53,443 nt of DNA from an uncultured Thermomicrobia bacterium (GTDB lineage: Bacteria; Chloroflexota; Chloroflexia; Thermomicrobiales; JALYUS01): NCBI GenBank assembly GCA_937968015.1, contig CALBSO010000092.1, positions 1-53,443 of the forward strand. The letters are read 5' to 3'. The number at the start of each line of letters is the position of its first letter. Position 1 is the stretch's first letter. The notes under the pieces are model-generated. The model was not told the DNA's origin. It was given only the letters and a program-made list of their open reading frames with translations, and ran no database searches. The position numbers and the translations under genes are program-made. Positions 15,442 through 22,615 of this stretch are shown piece after piece.

Positions 15442-16365
15442 CTACCGCGGTGTGTGCGGCGCTTCCGGGGCCGGCAGGGTCGTGATCGGCTCCCAGGTGA
15501 ACCGGTCCCGGAAGCGCAGCAGCAGCAGCAGAACGGGTCGCCCGAAAAGTGCGAACATCGCGACATTTCCCGCCGCTCGGAAGGCGTCGTAGACAGCGGA
15601 GGTCGCACCGTAGAAGACGAGATACCGCCGTACCGTCTCTGTCAGCCCCAATCCCGGCGCCCAGTACAACCCGCTCTCGGCGGGCGAGGCGGGCGCCGCG
15701 AACGGCCAGAACCAGAGATTCATGATCGCCCCGAAGCCGAAGCCCCACAACGCGGCGAAGGCCGCGAGAAGGACTAAGAACTGAGGATTGAGGATTGAGG
15801 ATTGAGGAACCGTGCTCCCCCTCTCCTTTGCTTCCGAGCAAAGGAGAGGGGGCCGGGGGGTGAGGTATCCCACCATCCCCGCCGTCAGGCCGACCCAGCC
15901 GAGCGTCATCATCTGGAAGGGGAGCCACGGCCCGAGGCCGCCCGTCAGCAAGCCAGAAACGGCGATGCTCGCCGCGCCGAGCAGGAAGCCGAACGACGGT
16001 CCCCAGACGAAACCGACGCAGATTGGCAGGAAGAAGATCGGGCTTGCCCCCAGGATACCAGGAATGAGCCGGAGCGCCGCGTTCGCTGCGACGAGCACGC
16101 CGAGCAGCGCGACCCGCTTCGCGTCCGGGTCCGCGCCGCCGCCCGTCTCCACGAGCAGGACGACGAGGCAGAGAACGCCGATCACCGCGAACAAGAGCGG
16201 CGCGTCGCTGCCGTGGGCGGTGAGATCCGCGCCGGCGGTCTGTGTCCGCGCCAGCCAAAAGGGGCTGAGGAAGGCGGCAATACCGATCAGCGATGTGACG
16301 GTGAGGATGATCGCCGTTCGCCATCGTCGGATGCCGCTCACGGTTCGACCACCGCCCGTTCGCAT
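15442..16365 (-). CDS. ECF transporter S component, predicted cobalamin-specific
   Basis: A polytopic membrane protein of 307 residues with about six hydrophobic segments. It contains the S-component signature region PSFGFLLGAASIAVSGLLTG followed by GPWLPFQMMTLGWVGL. It would bind the vitamin in the membrane and associate with the EcfT-A-A' fusion encoded just upstream. Substrate assignment to a cobalamin is inferred from the B12 riboswitch and the transcobalamin-like proteins of the operon. Start: ATG at 16365, or the GTG at 16341 that overlaps the upstream TGA by 4 bp. Residues ~167-197 are encoded by an inserted repeat (15775-15866) and separate two transmembrane helices, so the protein carries a foreign loop or the gene is slightly damaged. 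Confidence 0.85.
   Translation of the reverse strand: MRTGGGRTVSGIRRWRTAIILTVTSLIGIAAFLSPFWLARTQTAGADLTAHGSDAPLLFAVIGVLCLVVLLVETGGGADPDAKRVALLGVLVAANAALRLIPGILGASPIFFLPICVGFVWGPSFGFLLGAASIAVSGLLTGGLGPWLPFQMMTLGWVGLTAGMVGYLTPRPPLLCSEAKERGSTVPQSSILNPQFLVLLAAFAALWGFGFGAIMNLWFWPFAAPASPAESGLYWAPGLGLTETVRRYLVFYGATSAVYDAFRAAGNVAMFALFGRPVLLLLLRFRDRFTWEPITTLPAPEAPHTPR
15775..15866. repeat. composite palindrome plus heptamer element, copy inside the S-component gene
   Basis: Read on the minus strand it is CCTCACCCCCC, then CCCCCTCTCCTTTGCT with its reverse complement (loop of 4), then GAGCACG and tandem TCCTCAA heptamers. Arms are 15817-15832 and 15837-15852. The same composite stands at 20905-20995 in opposite orientation. 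The element keeps the coding frame open and is translated as about 31 residues. Confidence 0.88.
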
Positions 16366-19073
16366 GCCGGGAGCGCGGCAAGGACATCCGTGACGGTCAG
16401 GAAGGCGCCGCCGAGCAGTTGGCTGATCTGCGGCGCGAAGGGGGAGCCGGGCAGCACCGCGCGCGGATGTCCTTCCGCGACGATCCGGCCCCGGTCGAGC
16501 AGGATGACGCGGTCGGCAGCGCGGGCGACGAGTTCGGCGTCGTGCGTGACGAGGAGAACCGCCCGGCCCTCGTCGCGCAGTTGCCGGAGAATGGCGAGCA
16601 GGTCTTCCTTCGCGCCGGGGTCGAGGCCGCGTGTCGGCTCATCAAGGAAGAGCAGCGACGGATCGGCGGCGAGCGTCGCGGCAATCGCCACCCGCGCCCG
16701 CTCGCCGACGGAGAGATCGCGCGGGTGGCGATGCGCCATGCCGCCGAGCCGGAGCGCGGTCAGCAGGCCGTCCGCGTCGCCGTAGCGGGCGGGGAAGGTG
16801 CGCTGGTTATGTGCCCGGAGGGTGAAGGCGAGTTCGTCCGCGACCGTCTCCGCGAAGAGCAGCGTGCCCGGCTGCTGTGGCACGTAACCGATGTGTCCGC
16901 CACGCGCCGCCACACCGCCCGCCGTCACATCTCGCCCCATGAGGCTGATCCGGCCCGTATCCGGCACGCGCAGCCCGAGCAGTGCGCGCAGCAGTGTCGT
17001 CTTGCCCGCGCCATTGACGCCGACGACCGCGACGATCTCGCCCGCATACAGCGCGAGGTCGAGATCGCGAAGAACTGCCTGCTCGCCGAGCGTGACAGAA
17101 AGGCCGGACGCCGTGACGAACGGCGCACCCGCGGGCTGCGTGGTCGAGACGGGCGGCAATGCCAGCGTCATCAGGCCGTCCCGAACTGCGAAAGGAACGG
17201 CATCAGCGACCGAGAGCGGGAGGGGATGCCAGCCAAGCACCCGACCGAGCGCGACGATGGGCGGCGCCCATGCCGCCGATTGCCCGCTCGCCCGCGCAAG
17301 AATATCCCGAACCGGCCCACTCGCCAGCGACCCATCGCCGGGGAGGAAAAGCCCACCCGTTGCCCGTGCGATGATCCGTTCCAGCCGGTGCTCCGCGAGG
17401 ATCATCGCCATACCGGAGGCGGCCTGCACCGCCGCGACCGCGTCGAGTACCGCCCGCGCGCCCTCCGGGTCGAGTTGCGAGGTCGGTTCATCGAGGACGA
17501 GCAATCGGGGCGCGCGGACGATGGCCGCCGCTAAGGCGACCCGCTGCCGCTCGCCACCGGAGAGCGTCACGATCTCCCGCTCCGCCAGATGCGCCATGCC
17601 GACCGCGTCGAGCGCATCTCGTACCCGTCGCCGCATCTCCGACCGTGGCACACCGTGTTGTTCGAGCGCAAAGGCGACATCGTCCGCAACACGGGGCGTG
17701 ACAGCGGCCGTTTCCGGGTCCTGAAAGAGCATGCCAACGACCGCGCTCATCCCGCGTGGGCCTTCCCAGTGCGCCGCGTGCCCGGCGACTGTCACCGCGC
17801 CGCCGAACCGCCCGCCGGTGAAGTGGGGTACGAGGCCATTGAATGTCCGGAGTAGCGTGGATTTCCCCGCGCCGGACGAGCCGAGGAGGAGCGCCGTCTC
17901 ATCACCAAACAGATCCCAGGAGACGGTTTCGAGGATGGGCGTCGTCGTACGGGGATAAGCATAGGTAACACGATCGAGGCGGGCGACGAACCCGCCCCCG
18001 GCCCTTCCCGGCGCGGGAGAGGAGAGAAAAGAGGCGGATATCGCGGTAGTTGCCATCTGCGTGAACCCGCTCGAACCACGTCCCCCCTCCCACGCCGGGA
18101 GTACGAGCGCGGGCAGTAACACGGGCAGCAACGCGAGACCGATCAAGGGATTGAAGGGAGGCCAGAGCAGGAGTGGATAGGGGTAATAGACGAGCGCACT
18201 CCCGCTGAGGGCGACTGCCGCAACGATGATGGCCGTAACGGTTGCGCCGATCGTGACCGCGCTATCACATGGCCGCCATGATCGGACGCGATATGACGTG
18301 CGCTGGACACGGGTACGATCAGATTGTGGGACGCCGAAGCCGCGCGCCGCCATCGCCTCGGCGAGGGCGATGGCTCGTTCGAGGCCGAGCGCGAGCACCG
18401 GCACGACGAGCGGCGGCATGCTGCCCAAAGGGCCCCCGCGCATCCCGCGCCCCGGCGTGTGACCGCGCACGGTCTGCGCCTCGCGTACTTCACCGAGCGC
18501 GGCGATCGTCTGCGGTAAGTAACCGAGGGCGATCGTCATCGTCACGCCGAGACCGGTGAGCGGGCGGGGAAGGAGGCGCAGCAACTCTTCGTAGCCGACC
18601 GCCGCGTTGAGCGCCGCGAAGGTGAGGATCAGCGTGCCGAGTGCGAGTGCGGAGATTACCCCGTAGAGGAGCGCGTTGAGCGTCACCGGCCCGCCGATCA
18701 CCGATCCAACGAGCGGCAGAGCGCGCGGCAGCGTGAAGAGCGCGCGATCCCCGGAATGGACGGTCAGCGTGTTGAAAAGGATAGCAATCGTCGTCAGTGT
18801 CCATGCCGCGCGCAGGAGAAGCGCCCACTGCGCCCCGGTTCCCGGCCGGGTGGCGCGCGCCGCTCGGCATGCGGCCCCGGCGCAGAGCGTCACGAGCAGC
18901 ACATAGAGCGGATTCCGCGTCGTCGCGACGACCAGCGTGCAGGCCACTGCCCAGGCGAGCCAGGAGAGGGGGTGAAGTGCTGAATTCGTAGTGGGCGGCG
19001 TGCATGGTGGAAGCCCGTCGTCCGGCGTTGTGCGCCCTGCTGTCTTGCTCGTTCGTTCGGACTGCATATGCAT
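16338..19073 (-). CDS. EcfT-EcfA-EcfA' fusion: energising module of an ECF vitamin transporter
   Basis: One 911-residue polypeptide. Residues ~10-327 are the EcfT-type transmembrane protein, with coupling motifs EAQTVRGH and AMAARGFG. Residues ~365-580 are the first ATPase (Walker A GSSGAGKST, signature LSGGERQR, Walker B LLVLDEPTSQLD). Residues ~650-880 are the second ATPase (GVNGAGKTT, variant signature LSVGERAR, LLFLDEPTRGLD). In most bacteria these are three genes. ATP hydrolysis powers uptake of the vitamin held by the S component encoded next. The start at 19073 (MHMQSERTS) follows GGGAAG and avoids an upstream stretch that is repeat sequence. The linker before the first ATPase (~330-362) looks repeat-derived (GGGRSSGF-like low-complexity stretch). 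Confidence 0.93.
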   Translation of the reverse strand: MHMQSERTSKTAGRTTPDDGLPPCTPPTTNSALHPLSWLAWAVACTLVVATTRNPLYVLLVTLCAGAACRAARATRPGTGAQWALLLRAAWTLTTIAILFNTLTVHSGDRALFTLPRALPLVGSVIGGPVTLNALLYGVISALALGTLILTFAALNAAVGYEELLRLLPRPLTGLGVTMTIALGYLPQTIAALGEVREAQTVRGHTPGRGMRGGPLGSMPPLVVPVLALGLERAIALAEAMAARGFGVPQSDRTRVQRTSYRVRSWRPCDSAVTIGATVTAIIVAAVALSGSALVYYPYPLLLWPPFNPLIGLALLPVLLPALVLPAWEGGRGSSGFTQMATTAISASFLSSPAPGRAGGGFVARLDRVTYAYPRTTTPILETVSWDLFGDETALLLGSSGAGKSTLLRTFNGLVPHFTGGRFGGAVTVAGHAAHWEGPRGMSAVVGMLFQDPETAAVTPRVADDVAFALEQHGVPRSEMRRRVRDALDAVGMAHLAEREIVTLSGGERQRVALAAAIVRAPRLLVLDEPTSQLDPEGARAVLDAVAAVQAASGMAMILAEHRLERIIARATGGLFLPGDGSLASGPVRDILARASGQSAAWAPPIVALGRVLGWHPLPLSVADAVPFAVRDGLMTLALPPVSTTQPAGAPFVTASGLSVTLGEQAVLRDLDLALYAGEIVAVVGVNGAGKTTLLRALLGLRVPDTGRISLMGRDVTAGGVAARGGHIGYVPQQPGTLLFAETVADELAFTLRAHNQRTFPARYGDADGLLTALRLGGMAHRHPRDLSVGERARVAIAATLAADPSLLFLDEPTRGLDPGAKEDLLAILRQLRDEGRAVLLVTHDAELVARAADRVILLDRGRIVAEGHPRAVLPGSPFAPQISQLLGGAFLTVTDVLAALPACERAVVEP

Positions 19074-19080
19074 CTTCCCG

Positions 19081-19112
19081 CACTCAGTACTCAGTATTTC
19101 GTGCTCGTTACT
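19081..19112. repeat. tandem CAGTACT heptamers at the DUF4430/ECF junction
   Basis: CACTCAGTACTCAGTATTTC followed by GTGCTCGTTACT. The TAA stop codon of the DUF4430 gene (19108-19110) lies inside it. Same repeat type as 7819-7853. Confidence 0.8.
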
Positions 19113-19947
19113 TTCCTCGCCGCCGCGTGCGGACTGGGACAAATGCGAGCATTACGAGCATGATCGCCGCGACCGCCACGAAGCCGACAATTGACCGGCT
19201 CTTCGACGCGCCGGGCGGCTTTGTCGCCGCGCTGACCGGTGTCGCGCTTCCGCTCGGCGCGATGGCGGCGACGCGGGGCTGGGTGTCCGCCGTGGCGGTC
19301 GCGATGGCTGGTATTTGAGTGGGTGCGGTGGTCGGAGCATCGGTCGCGTCGGGCGATGGTATCGGCGTCGCACTGGTTGATTGCACCGCTGACGCGATCT
19401 GTGCCAGCGTCACAGTGGGGAGACCGCTTTCACTATCCGTCCATGACCAGCCGTCCACATCGCCATCGTGGAGGACGCGATTGCCCGCGCCGAGGCTGGA
19501 GTTGCGCCATGCACCGTCCGGGCCGCGCAGGTAGTAATGCCAGTAGAACGACGGCGAGCCGTAGGATTTGCAGAAGCAGTCTTCTCTCGGCGATGCGCAC
19601 CCCTCGCCGTCAATCGAGCAGACCGCCGTGCCGAACGAGCCGCCAACCGCGACATTGAGCGCGAGGCCGGACTTCAGTAGCGCCTCCGCGCCCGTGATCT
19701 GGCCGCTCGTCAATGGGACATACGCATAGAGGATGCGCCCGTCGCTGTGCCGCACGACGATCCCGACCGCGCCCGCTGCCCGTGCCGGTCCCGTTCCACT
19801 CGTCAGGGCAATGAGGACGAGCAGCGCGGCGAGCAGCATCTTCAGGCCGCTCAAATCAAGGGCTGAGGATTCCGGGCGCCCTTTGGGTGGGATGAGGACG
19901 AAGCCTCTTCCGCGTCTTTTCAGTCTCGTTGCCCGCTTCGCTGCCAT
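19108..19947 (-). CDS. exported, membrane-anchored transcobalamin C-terminal-like (DUF4430) protein
   Basis: The protein has a hydrophobic export signal (MLLAALLVLIALTSG, ~37-52) and a DUF4430 / transcobalamin-like beta domain. Evidence for the domain is SGQITGAEALLKSGL, then SPSFYWHYYLRGPDGAW, then GAGNRVLHDGDVDGWSW. A Thr/Ala/Pro-rich spacer follows, and a C-terminal transmembrane helix (~253-273) with the basic stop RTRRRGK. Four Cys residues around CSIDGEGCASPREDCFC could form disulfides. In animal intrinsic factor and transcobalamin this beta domain caps cobalamin against an alpha/alpha barrel; here the barrel is the preceding gene. The start at 19947 gives a long N-terminus containing the repeat-encoded LIPPKGRPESSAL; the ATG at 19839 is the alternative. 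Confidence 0.87.
   Translation of the reverse strand: MAAKRATRLKRRGRGFVLIPPKGRPESSALDLSGLKMLLAALLVLIALTSGTGPARAAGAVGIVVRHSDGRILYAYVPLTSGQITGAEALLKSGLALNVAVGGSFGTAVCSIDGEGCASPREDCFCKSYGSPSFYWHYYLRGPDGAWRNSSLGAGNRVLHDGDVDGWSWTDSESGLPTVTLAQIASAVQSTSATPIPSPDATDAPTTAPTQIPAIATATADTQPRVAAIAPSGSATPVSAATKPPGASKSRSIVGFVAVAAIMLVMLAFVPVRTRRRGK
19867..19905. repeat. GGGCGCCCTTTGGG repeat, N-terminus of DUF4430 gene
   Basis: CTGAGGATTCCGGGCGCCCT followed by TTGGGTGGGATGAGG closely matches 37310-37341 (CTGAGTGCTGCGGGCGCCCT, TTGGGCGGTATGAG). In both places the minus strand reads LIPPKGRP in the frame of the host gene. Confidence 0.75.
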
Positions 19948-19976
19948 GTTGCTTCTCTCACGTAGTCCTTAGTCCT

Positions 19977-20903
19977 TCACGCGTAGTCCTCGCGAAGCGT
20001 TGGGAAGGCGCGGCCATTGAGAGCGGGGACGGCTTGGATAGTGGCAAGGAGGTTGTCGTCCGGCGCGGCCTTCTGGAAAGGAAACGCGCCGCTCGGGTTC
20101 TGGAGGGCGACGAGCGCGGCGCGTGTCCGCGTGATCTCCGTTGGGTTGGCGCGGGCAGCGATCTTCGCCTGCAGGACATACGCGGTGCTGTTCGTGTCGC
20201 CGTCGCCGCTCTTGGCGTCGAAGGGGTAGAGGTTACTCGATTGCAGGGTGCCCTCCAGATACGCCATGCCGCGCGTCGTCGCGTCGCCGCCCTGCCCGCT
20301 GGCGACGAGCGCCTGCACGACGATGGCGGTCGTGTTCGTGTCGCTCGTTCCCTTGGCGTCGAAGCCCCACCCACCGTCTATCTGCTGCGCCCGAAGGAGG
20401 ACGCCGTTATCGAGTTGTTTCGCCGCATCCGAGGATCGCGCGATGGCGTGGGCGAGGATCACGAGGGCGTGGATGAAATACGAACCGCCGTAGATGCCGT
20501 CCGCGCTCTGCTCGGCGGTGCTGAGGCTGAGGAGGTCCGCGCCGCCGAACGACGACGGGTCCTCGCCGATATTGGCGGCGACAAGCAGGTACTTCGCCGC
20601 CGGGCCGGTCTTCAGACCGGGCGCGCTCGCGTGGAGGTAATCGAGCAGGCTTGCATTACCCTTCTTGACATCATCGAGCGAAATACTTGATGAGATGAAG
20701 GCGAGCGCCACGTCCGCGCTGACACTCGGATCGCTCGCCGGCCCGGAGAAGCCGGGGTAGCCGCCATCCGCATTTTGTTGCCCGCGCAGATAGGCAAGCG
20801 CGTTCATCACCTCCGGCGTGGGCGCCGCCACGACCGGCACGGTTGCCGTCATCATCAGTGCGACCATGAAGATTGCCAGGAGCGTCCCGATTCGTGTGCG
20901 CAT
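19977..20903 (-). CDS. exported alpha/alpha-barrel (prenyltransferase/squalene-cyclase-like repeat) protein, predicted cobalamin-binding
   Basis: The 308-residue protein has a signal peptide (MRTRIGTLLAIFMVALMMTA, cleavage near VVAAP). It contains repeated QxxDGG-type barrel motifs: LRGQQNADGGYPGF, LRAQQIDGGWGFD with SDTNTTAIVVQAL, and GDGDTNSTAYVLQA. These are typical of alpha6/alpha6 toroids related to terpene cyclases and to the alpha domain of intrinsic factor/transcobalamin. The cyclase catalytic DxDD is absent. As first gene of a cobalamin-riboswitch operon and neighbour of a DUF4430 protein, it is inferred to form the second half of an extracellular cobalamin clamp. A GTGAGG stretch supplied by a repeat stands just before the ATG. 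Confidence 0.88.
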   Translation of the reverse strand: MRTRIGTLLAIFMVALMMTATVPVVAAPTPEVMNALAYLRGQQNADGGYPGFSGPASDPSVSADVALAFISSSISLDDVKKGNASLLDYLHASAPGLKTGPAAKYLLVAANIGEDPSSFGGADLLSLSTAEQSADGIYGGSYFIHALVILAHAIARSSDAAKQLDNGVLLRAQQIDGGWGFDAKGTSDTNTTAIVVQALVASGQGGDATTRGMAYLEGTLQSSNLYPFDAKSGDGDTNSTAYVLQAKIAARANPTEITRTRAALVALQNPSGAFPFQKAAPDDNLLATIQAVPALNGRAFPTLREDYA

Positions 20904-20904
20904 G

Positions 20905-20995
20905 GAACCTCACCCCCCAGCCCCCTCTCCTTTGCTTCCGAGCAAAGGAGAGGGGGAGCACGATTCCTCAGTTCTCAGTTCTCAGTTCGTCGTTC
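20905..20995. repeat. composite palindrome plus heptamer element, copy in the B12 operon leader
   Basis: CCTCACCCCCCAGCCCCCTC, a TTTGCT/AGCAAA hairpin and TTCTCAG heptamers are the same composite as at 15775-15866, in the opposite orientation. It abuts the ATG of the first operon gene. On the minus strand its end reads GGGGTGAGGTTCC immediately before ATG, so the repeat appears to provide the ribosome binding site. Confidence 0.88.
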
Positions 20996-21046
20996 TTTAA
21001 ACCTGTCGTCCCCCGCCGGTCCTTGCGGAACCGGGCGAGGGACGTA

Positions 21047-21064
21047 TCATGGCGCGGGCGCCAT
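21047..21064 (-). CDS. possible 5-codon leader ORF (MAPAP) downstream of the riboswitch
   Basis: AAAGGAGACGGACG precedes an ATG at 21064 that opens ATG GCG CCC GCG CCA TGA. The strong Shine-Dalgarno is the first one after the B12 box and is the natural target of the riboswitch. It could be a translated leader or the relic of the ancestral gene start, now separated from the operon by the inserted repeat. No protein evidence is possible at this length. Confidence 0.35.
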   Translation of the reverse strand: MAPAP

Positions 21065-21099
21065 CGTCCGTCTCCTTTCACGCGAAGGGTGACGAATCC

Positions 21100-21262
21100 G
21101 GGGAGCGGCGGGTGGTCGGGCTGACGACACGAAGTCGGATACCGTTGCGGGACAGCGCCGGACTCGAACCGGACTTCCCCCTGCGCGCCTCCATTGAGGC
21201 GCCCGCTCCCAAAAGAGATACGATTGGTAAAACCGAGGCGCAACCAGTGCGCGCCGGAGTAG
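21100..21262 (-). ncRNA. cobalamin (AdoCbl-type) riboswitch
   Basis: On the minus strand 21141-21180 reads GGGGAAGTCCGGTTCGAGTC followed by CGGCGCTGTCCCGCAACGGT. This matches the cobalamin riboswitch core GGGAA-GGTNNNANTCC-GCNGNCCCGCNACNGT. After a short stem comes AGCCCGACCACCCGCC at 21107-21122, which fits the B12-box consensus (AGYCMG...CC.GCC). The element lies ~200 nt upstream of the barrel/DUF4430/ECF operon and would repress it when cobalamin is plentiful. The outer limits are approximate, because the P1 and peripheral helices were not folded. Confidence 0.9.
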
Positions 21263-21273
21263 GATGCACTGAC

Positions 21274-21282
21274 AGGATACCA
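21274..21282 (-). promoter_or_regulatory. putative extended -10 promoter of the B12 operon
   Basis: The minus strand reads TGGTATCCT (TGn plus TATCCT) just upstream of the riboswitch. No good -35 is seen at the expected spacing, which is compatible with an extended -10 promoter. Confidence 0.45.
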
Positions 21283-21372
21283 TATCGGTGAGCGATGAGC
21301 GGTGAGCGTGGCGGGGATGGCATACTCGGTGGTGACGGGCTTCCCACCTATCACCACTCTCTCATTGAGGCG

Positions 21373-21858
21373 TCAATCTGTGTATGCCCGCGCCGCTTTG
21401 AGCAGATCGCGTGTCAGTTCGGCATGTCCGGCGTGTTCGGCGGGGTGCTGCGTCTGGAGGATCAGGTAGGCGCGCCCGCTCATTGCGCCGAAGCGACGAT
21501 GGTGAACCGTCTTTTCCATGTCTGCCGCCGTCAGCCGGTTCAGCATCTCGCGCAGGCGGGGTTCGAGTGTGCGCCATCGCGCGTATAGCGGCGCGGTGGA
21601 ATCGCCGGAAACGGTGAATTCCGCGTCGCGGTCGCGCTCGACGTGCTCGCCGCCAAGTTCACCGATGATCGCCGCTTCCGCGCTGCCCATTGTGTGGAAG
21701 GCGAGGACGTAGAGGCTGTTTGTCAGCGGCGCGGGCGGACGCCAGTTCAAACCCTCGGCATCAAGCCCGTCAAGGCAGGCGAAGATGCGCTCAATTGCCG
21801 CGATCAGCGGGTCGGCAAAGGCGACGATTTCGGGGTTCGGCGCGGGCGTGGTCGTCAT
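21373..21858 (-). CDS. DinB-family protein
   Basis: A 161-residue four-helix-bundle protein with the DinB pattern: LIAAIERIFACLDGL, LAFHTMGSAEAAIIGELGG (first metal His) and the C-terminal LILQTQHPAEHAGHAEL (two further His). DinB/YfiT-like proteins bind a divalent metal through three His and often act as thiol-dependent transferases; the function here is unknown. The ATG at 21858 is chosen because GAAAGGAAAAG precedes it and because it overlaps the HAD gene stop by 4 bp (ATGA). The longer frame upstream is HAD coding sequence in another phase. Confidence 0.88.
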   Translation of the reverse strand: MTTTPAPNPEIVAFADPLIAAIERIFACLDGLDAEGLNWRPPAPLTNSLYVLAFHTMGSAEAAIIGELGGEHVERDRDAEFTVSGDSTAPLYARWRTLEPRLREMLNRLTAADMEKTVHHRRFGAMSGRAYLILQTQHPAEHAGHAELTRDLLKAARAYTD

Positions 21859-22559
21859 GACTTTTCCTTTCTCATGCGCGTGCGTTCGTCTCCAGTCCGC
21901 CGATTCTCCGCGATTTCCAGCAATTCCGCGAGGGGCAGATCGGCGAGCGAGGTGAGCCGGAGGTCGGCGGCGCTGATGTCGAGGTCGCGCGTCATCGCGT
22001 TCGGGATGGCGACACAAAAGAGGCCCGCCGCCTTCGCCGCCGCGATGCCGTTCGGGGAATCCTCCAGCGCGATTGCCTCCGTCGCATCGAGGCCGAGCGC
22101 ATCGAGAGCGGCGAGATACAACGCCGGGTCCGGCTTGACACGCTCAACATCCGCCGCGGTCTTGACGGTATCGAAATGGACATGCAGCCCGAGCCGCTCC
22201 AGATGCCCAAGCACCCACTCCGCGGTTGCCGCCGACGCCAATCCGACCTTCAGGCCGCGCCGTTTCGCCGCCGTGATGCATTCCTCCACACCCGGCAGGA
22301 TCATCTGCTCGATCACCCGCTCGTGATAGCGCGCACGCCGCCGCTCGCGGACGTCTTCGCGATCAATCGCCCGGCCCGCTCGCTGCTCCAGATAGTCATA
22401 GATATCGAATGAGTCCGTCACCGTGCCGATCAGCGGCGCCCATTCCGCACGCGGCAGTTCTGCCCCGTGCTCGATGAACATCTCCTGCCACGACTCGAAA
22501 TCCGGTAGTTCGGTATCGAGAATCAGCCCGTCAAAGTCGAAGATCAACCCGTGAATCAT
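21855..22559 (-). CDS. HAD-superfamily hydrolase (beta-phosphoglucomutase-like)
   Basis: 234 residues with the HAD motifs I-IV: FDFDGLILDTE (nucleophile and acid Asp), LASAAT (Ser/Thr), VKPDPALYL (Lys) and ALEDSPNGIAAAKAAGL (Asp pair). This is the subfamily IA layout with a helical cap, typical of sugar-phosphate phosphatases and phosphoglucomutases. The ATG at 22559 follows CAGGAGGGTCC. It is translationally coupled to the DinB gene downstream. Confidence 0.93.
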   Translation of the reverse strand: MIHGLIFDFDGLILDTELPDFESWQEMFIEHGAELPRAEWAPLIGTVTDSFDIYDYLEQRAGRAIDREDVRERRRARYHERVIEQMILPGVEECITAAKRRGLKVGLASAATAEWVLGHLERLGLHVHFDTVKTAADVERVKPDPALYLAALDALGLDATEAIALEDSPNGIAAAKAAGLFCVAIPNAMTRDLDISAADLRLTSLADLPLAELLEIAENRRTGDERTRMRKEKS

Positions 22560-22570
22560 GGACCCTCCTG

Positions 22571-22615
22571 GTTCGAGGTTCGAGGTTCGAGGAGCGGATT
22601 CCCCGAACCTCGAAC
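22571..22615. repeat. GTTCGAG tandem heptamer hairpin
   Basis: Three copies of GTTCGAG (22571-22591) are followed by the reverse complement CGAACCTCGAAC (22604-22615). It fills the spacer between two HAD genes and provides part of the stop-codon context of the upstream one. Confidence 0.85.

Noticed and set aside
16400..18500. Multiple plus-strand frames opposite the ECF fusion
   Set aside because: All are antisense to strongly conserved ABC ATPase motifs and show no independent ribosome binding sites.
21150..21245. tRNA-like T-arm (GGTTCGAGTCC) on the minus strand
   Set aside because: The stem is only 4 bp, no matching acceptor or anticodon arm could be drawn, and the bases belong to the conserved core of the cobalamin riboswitch.
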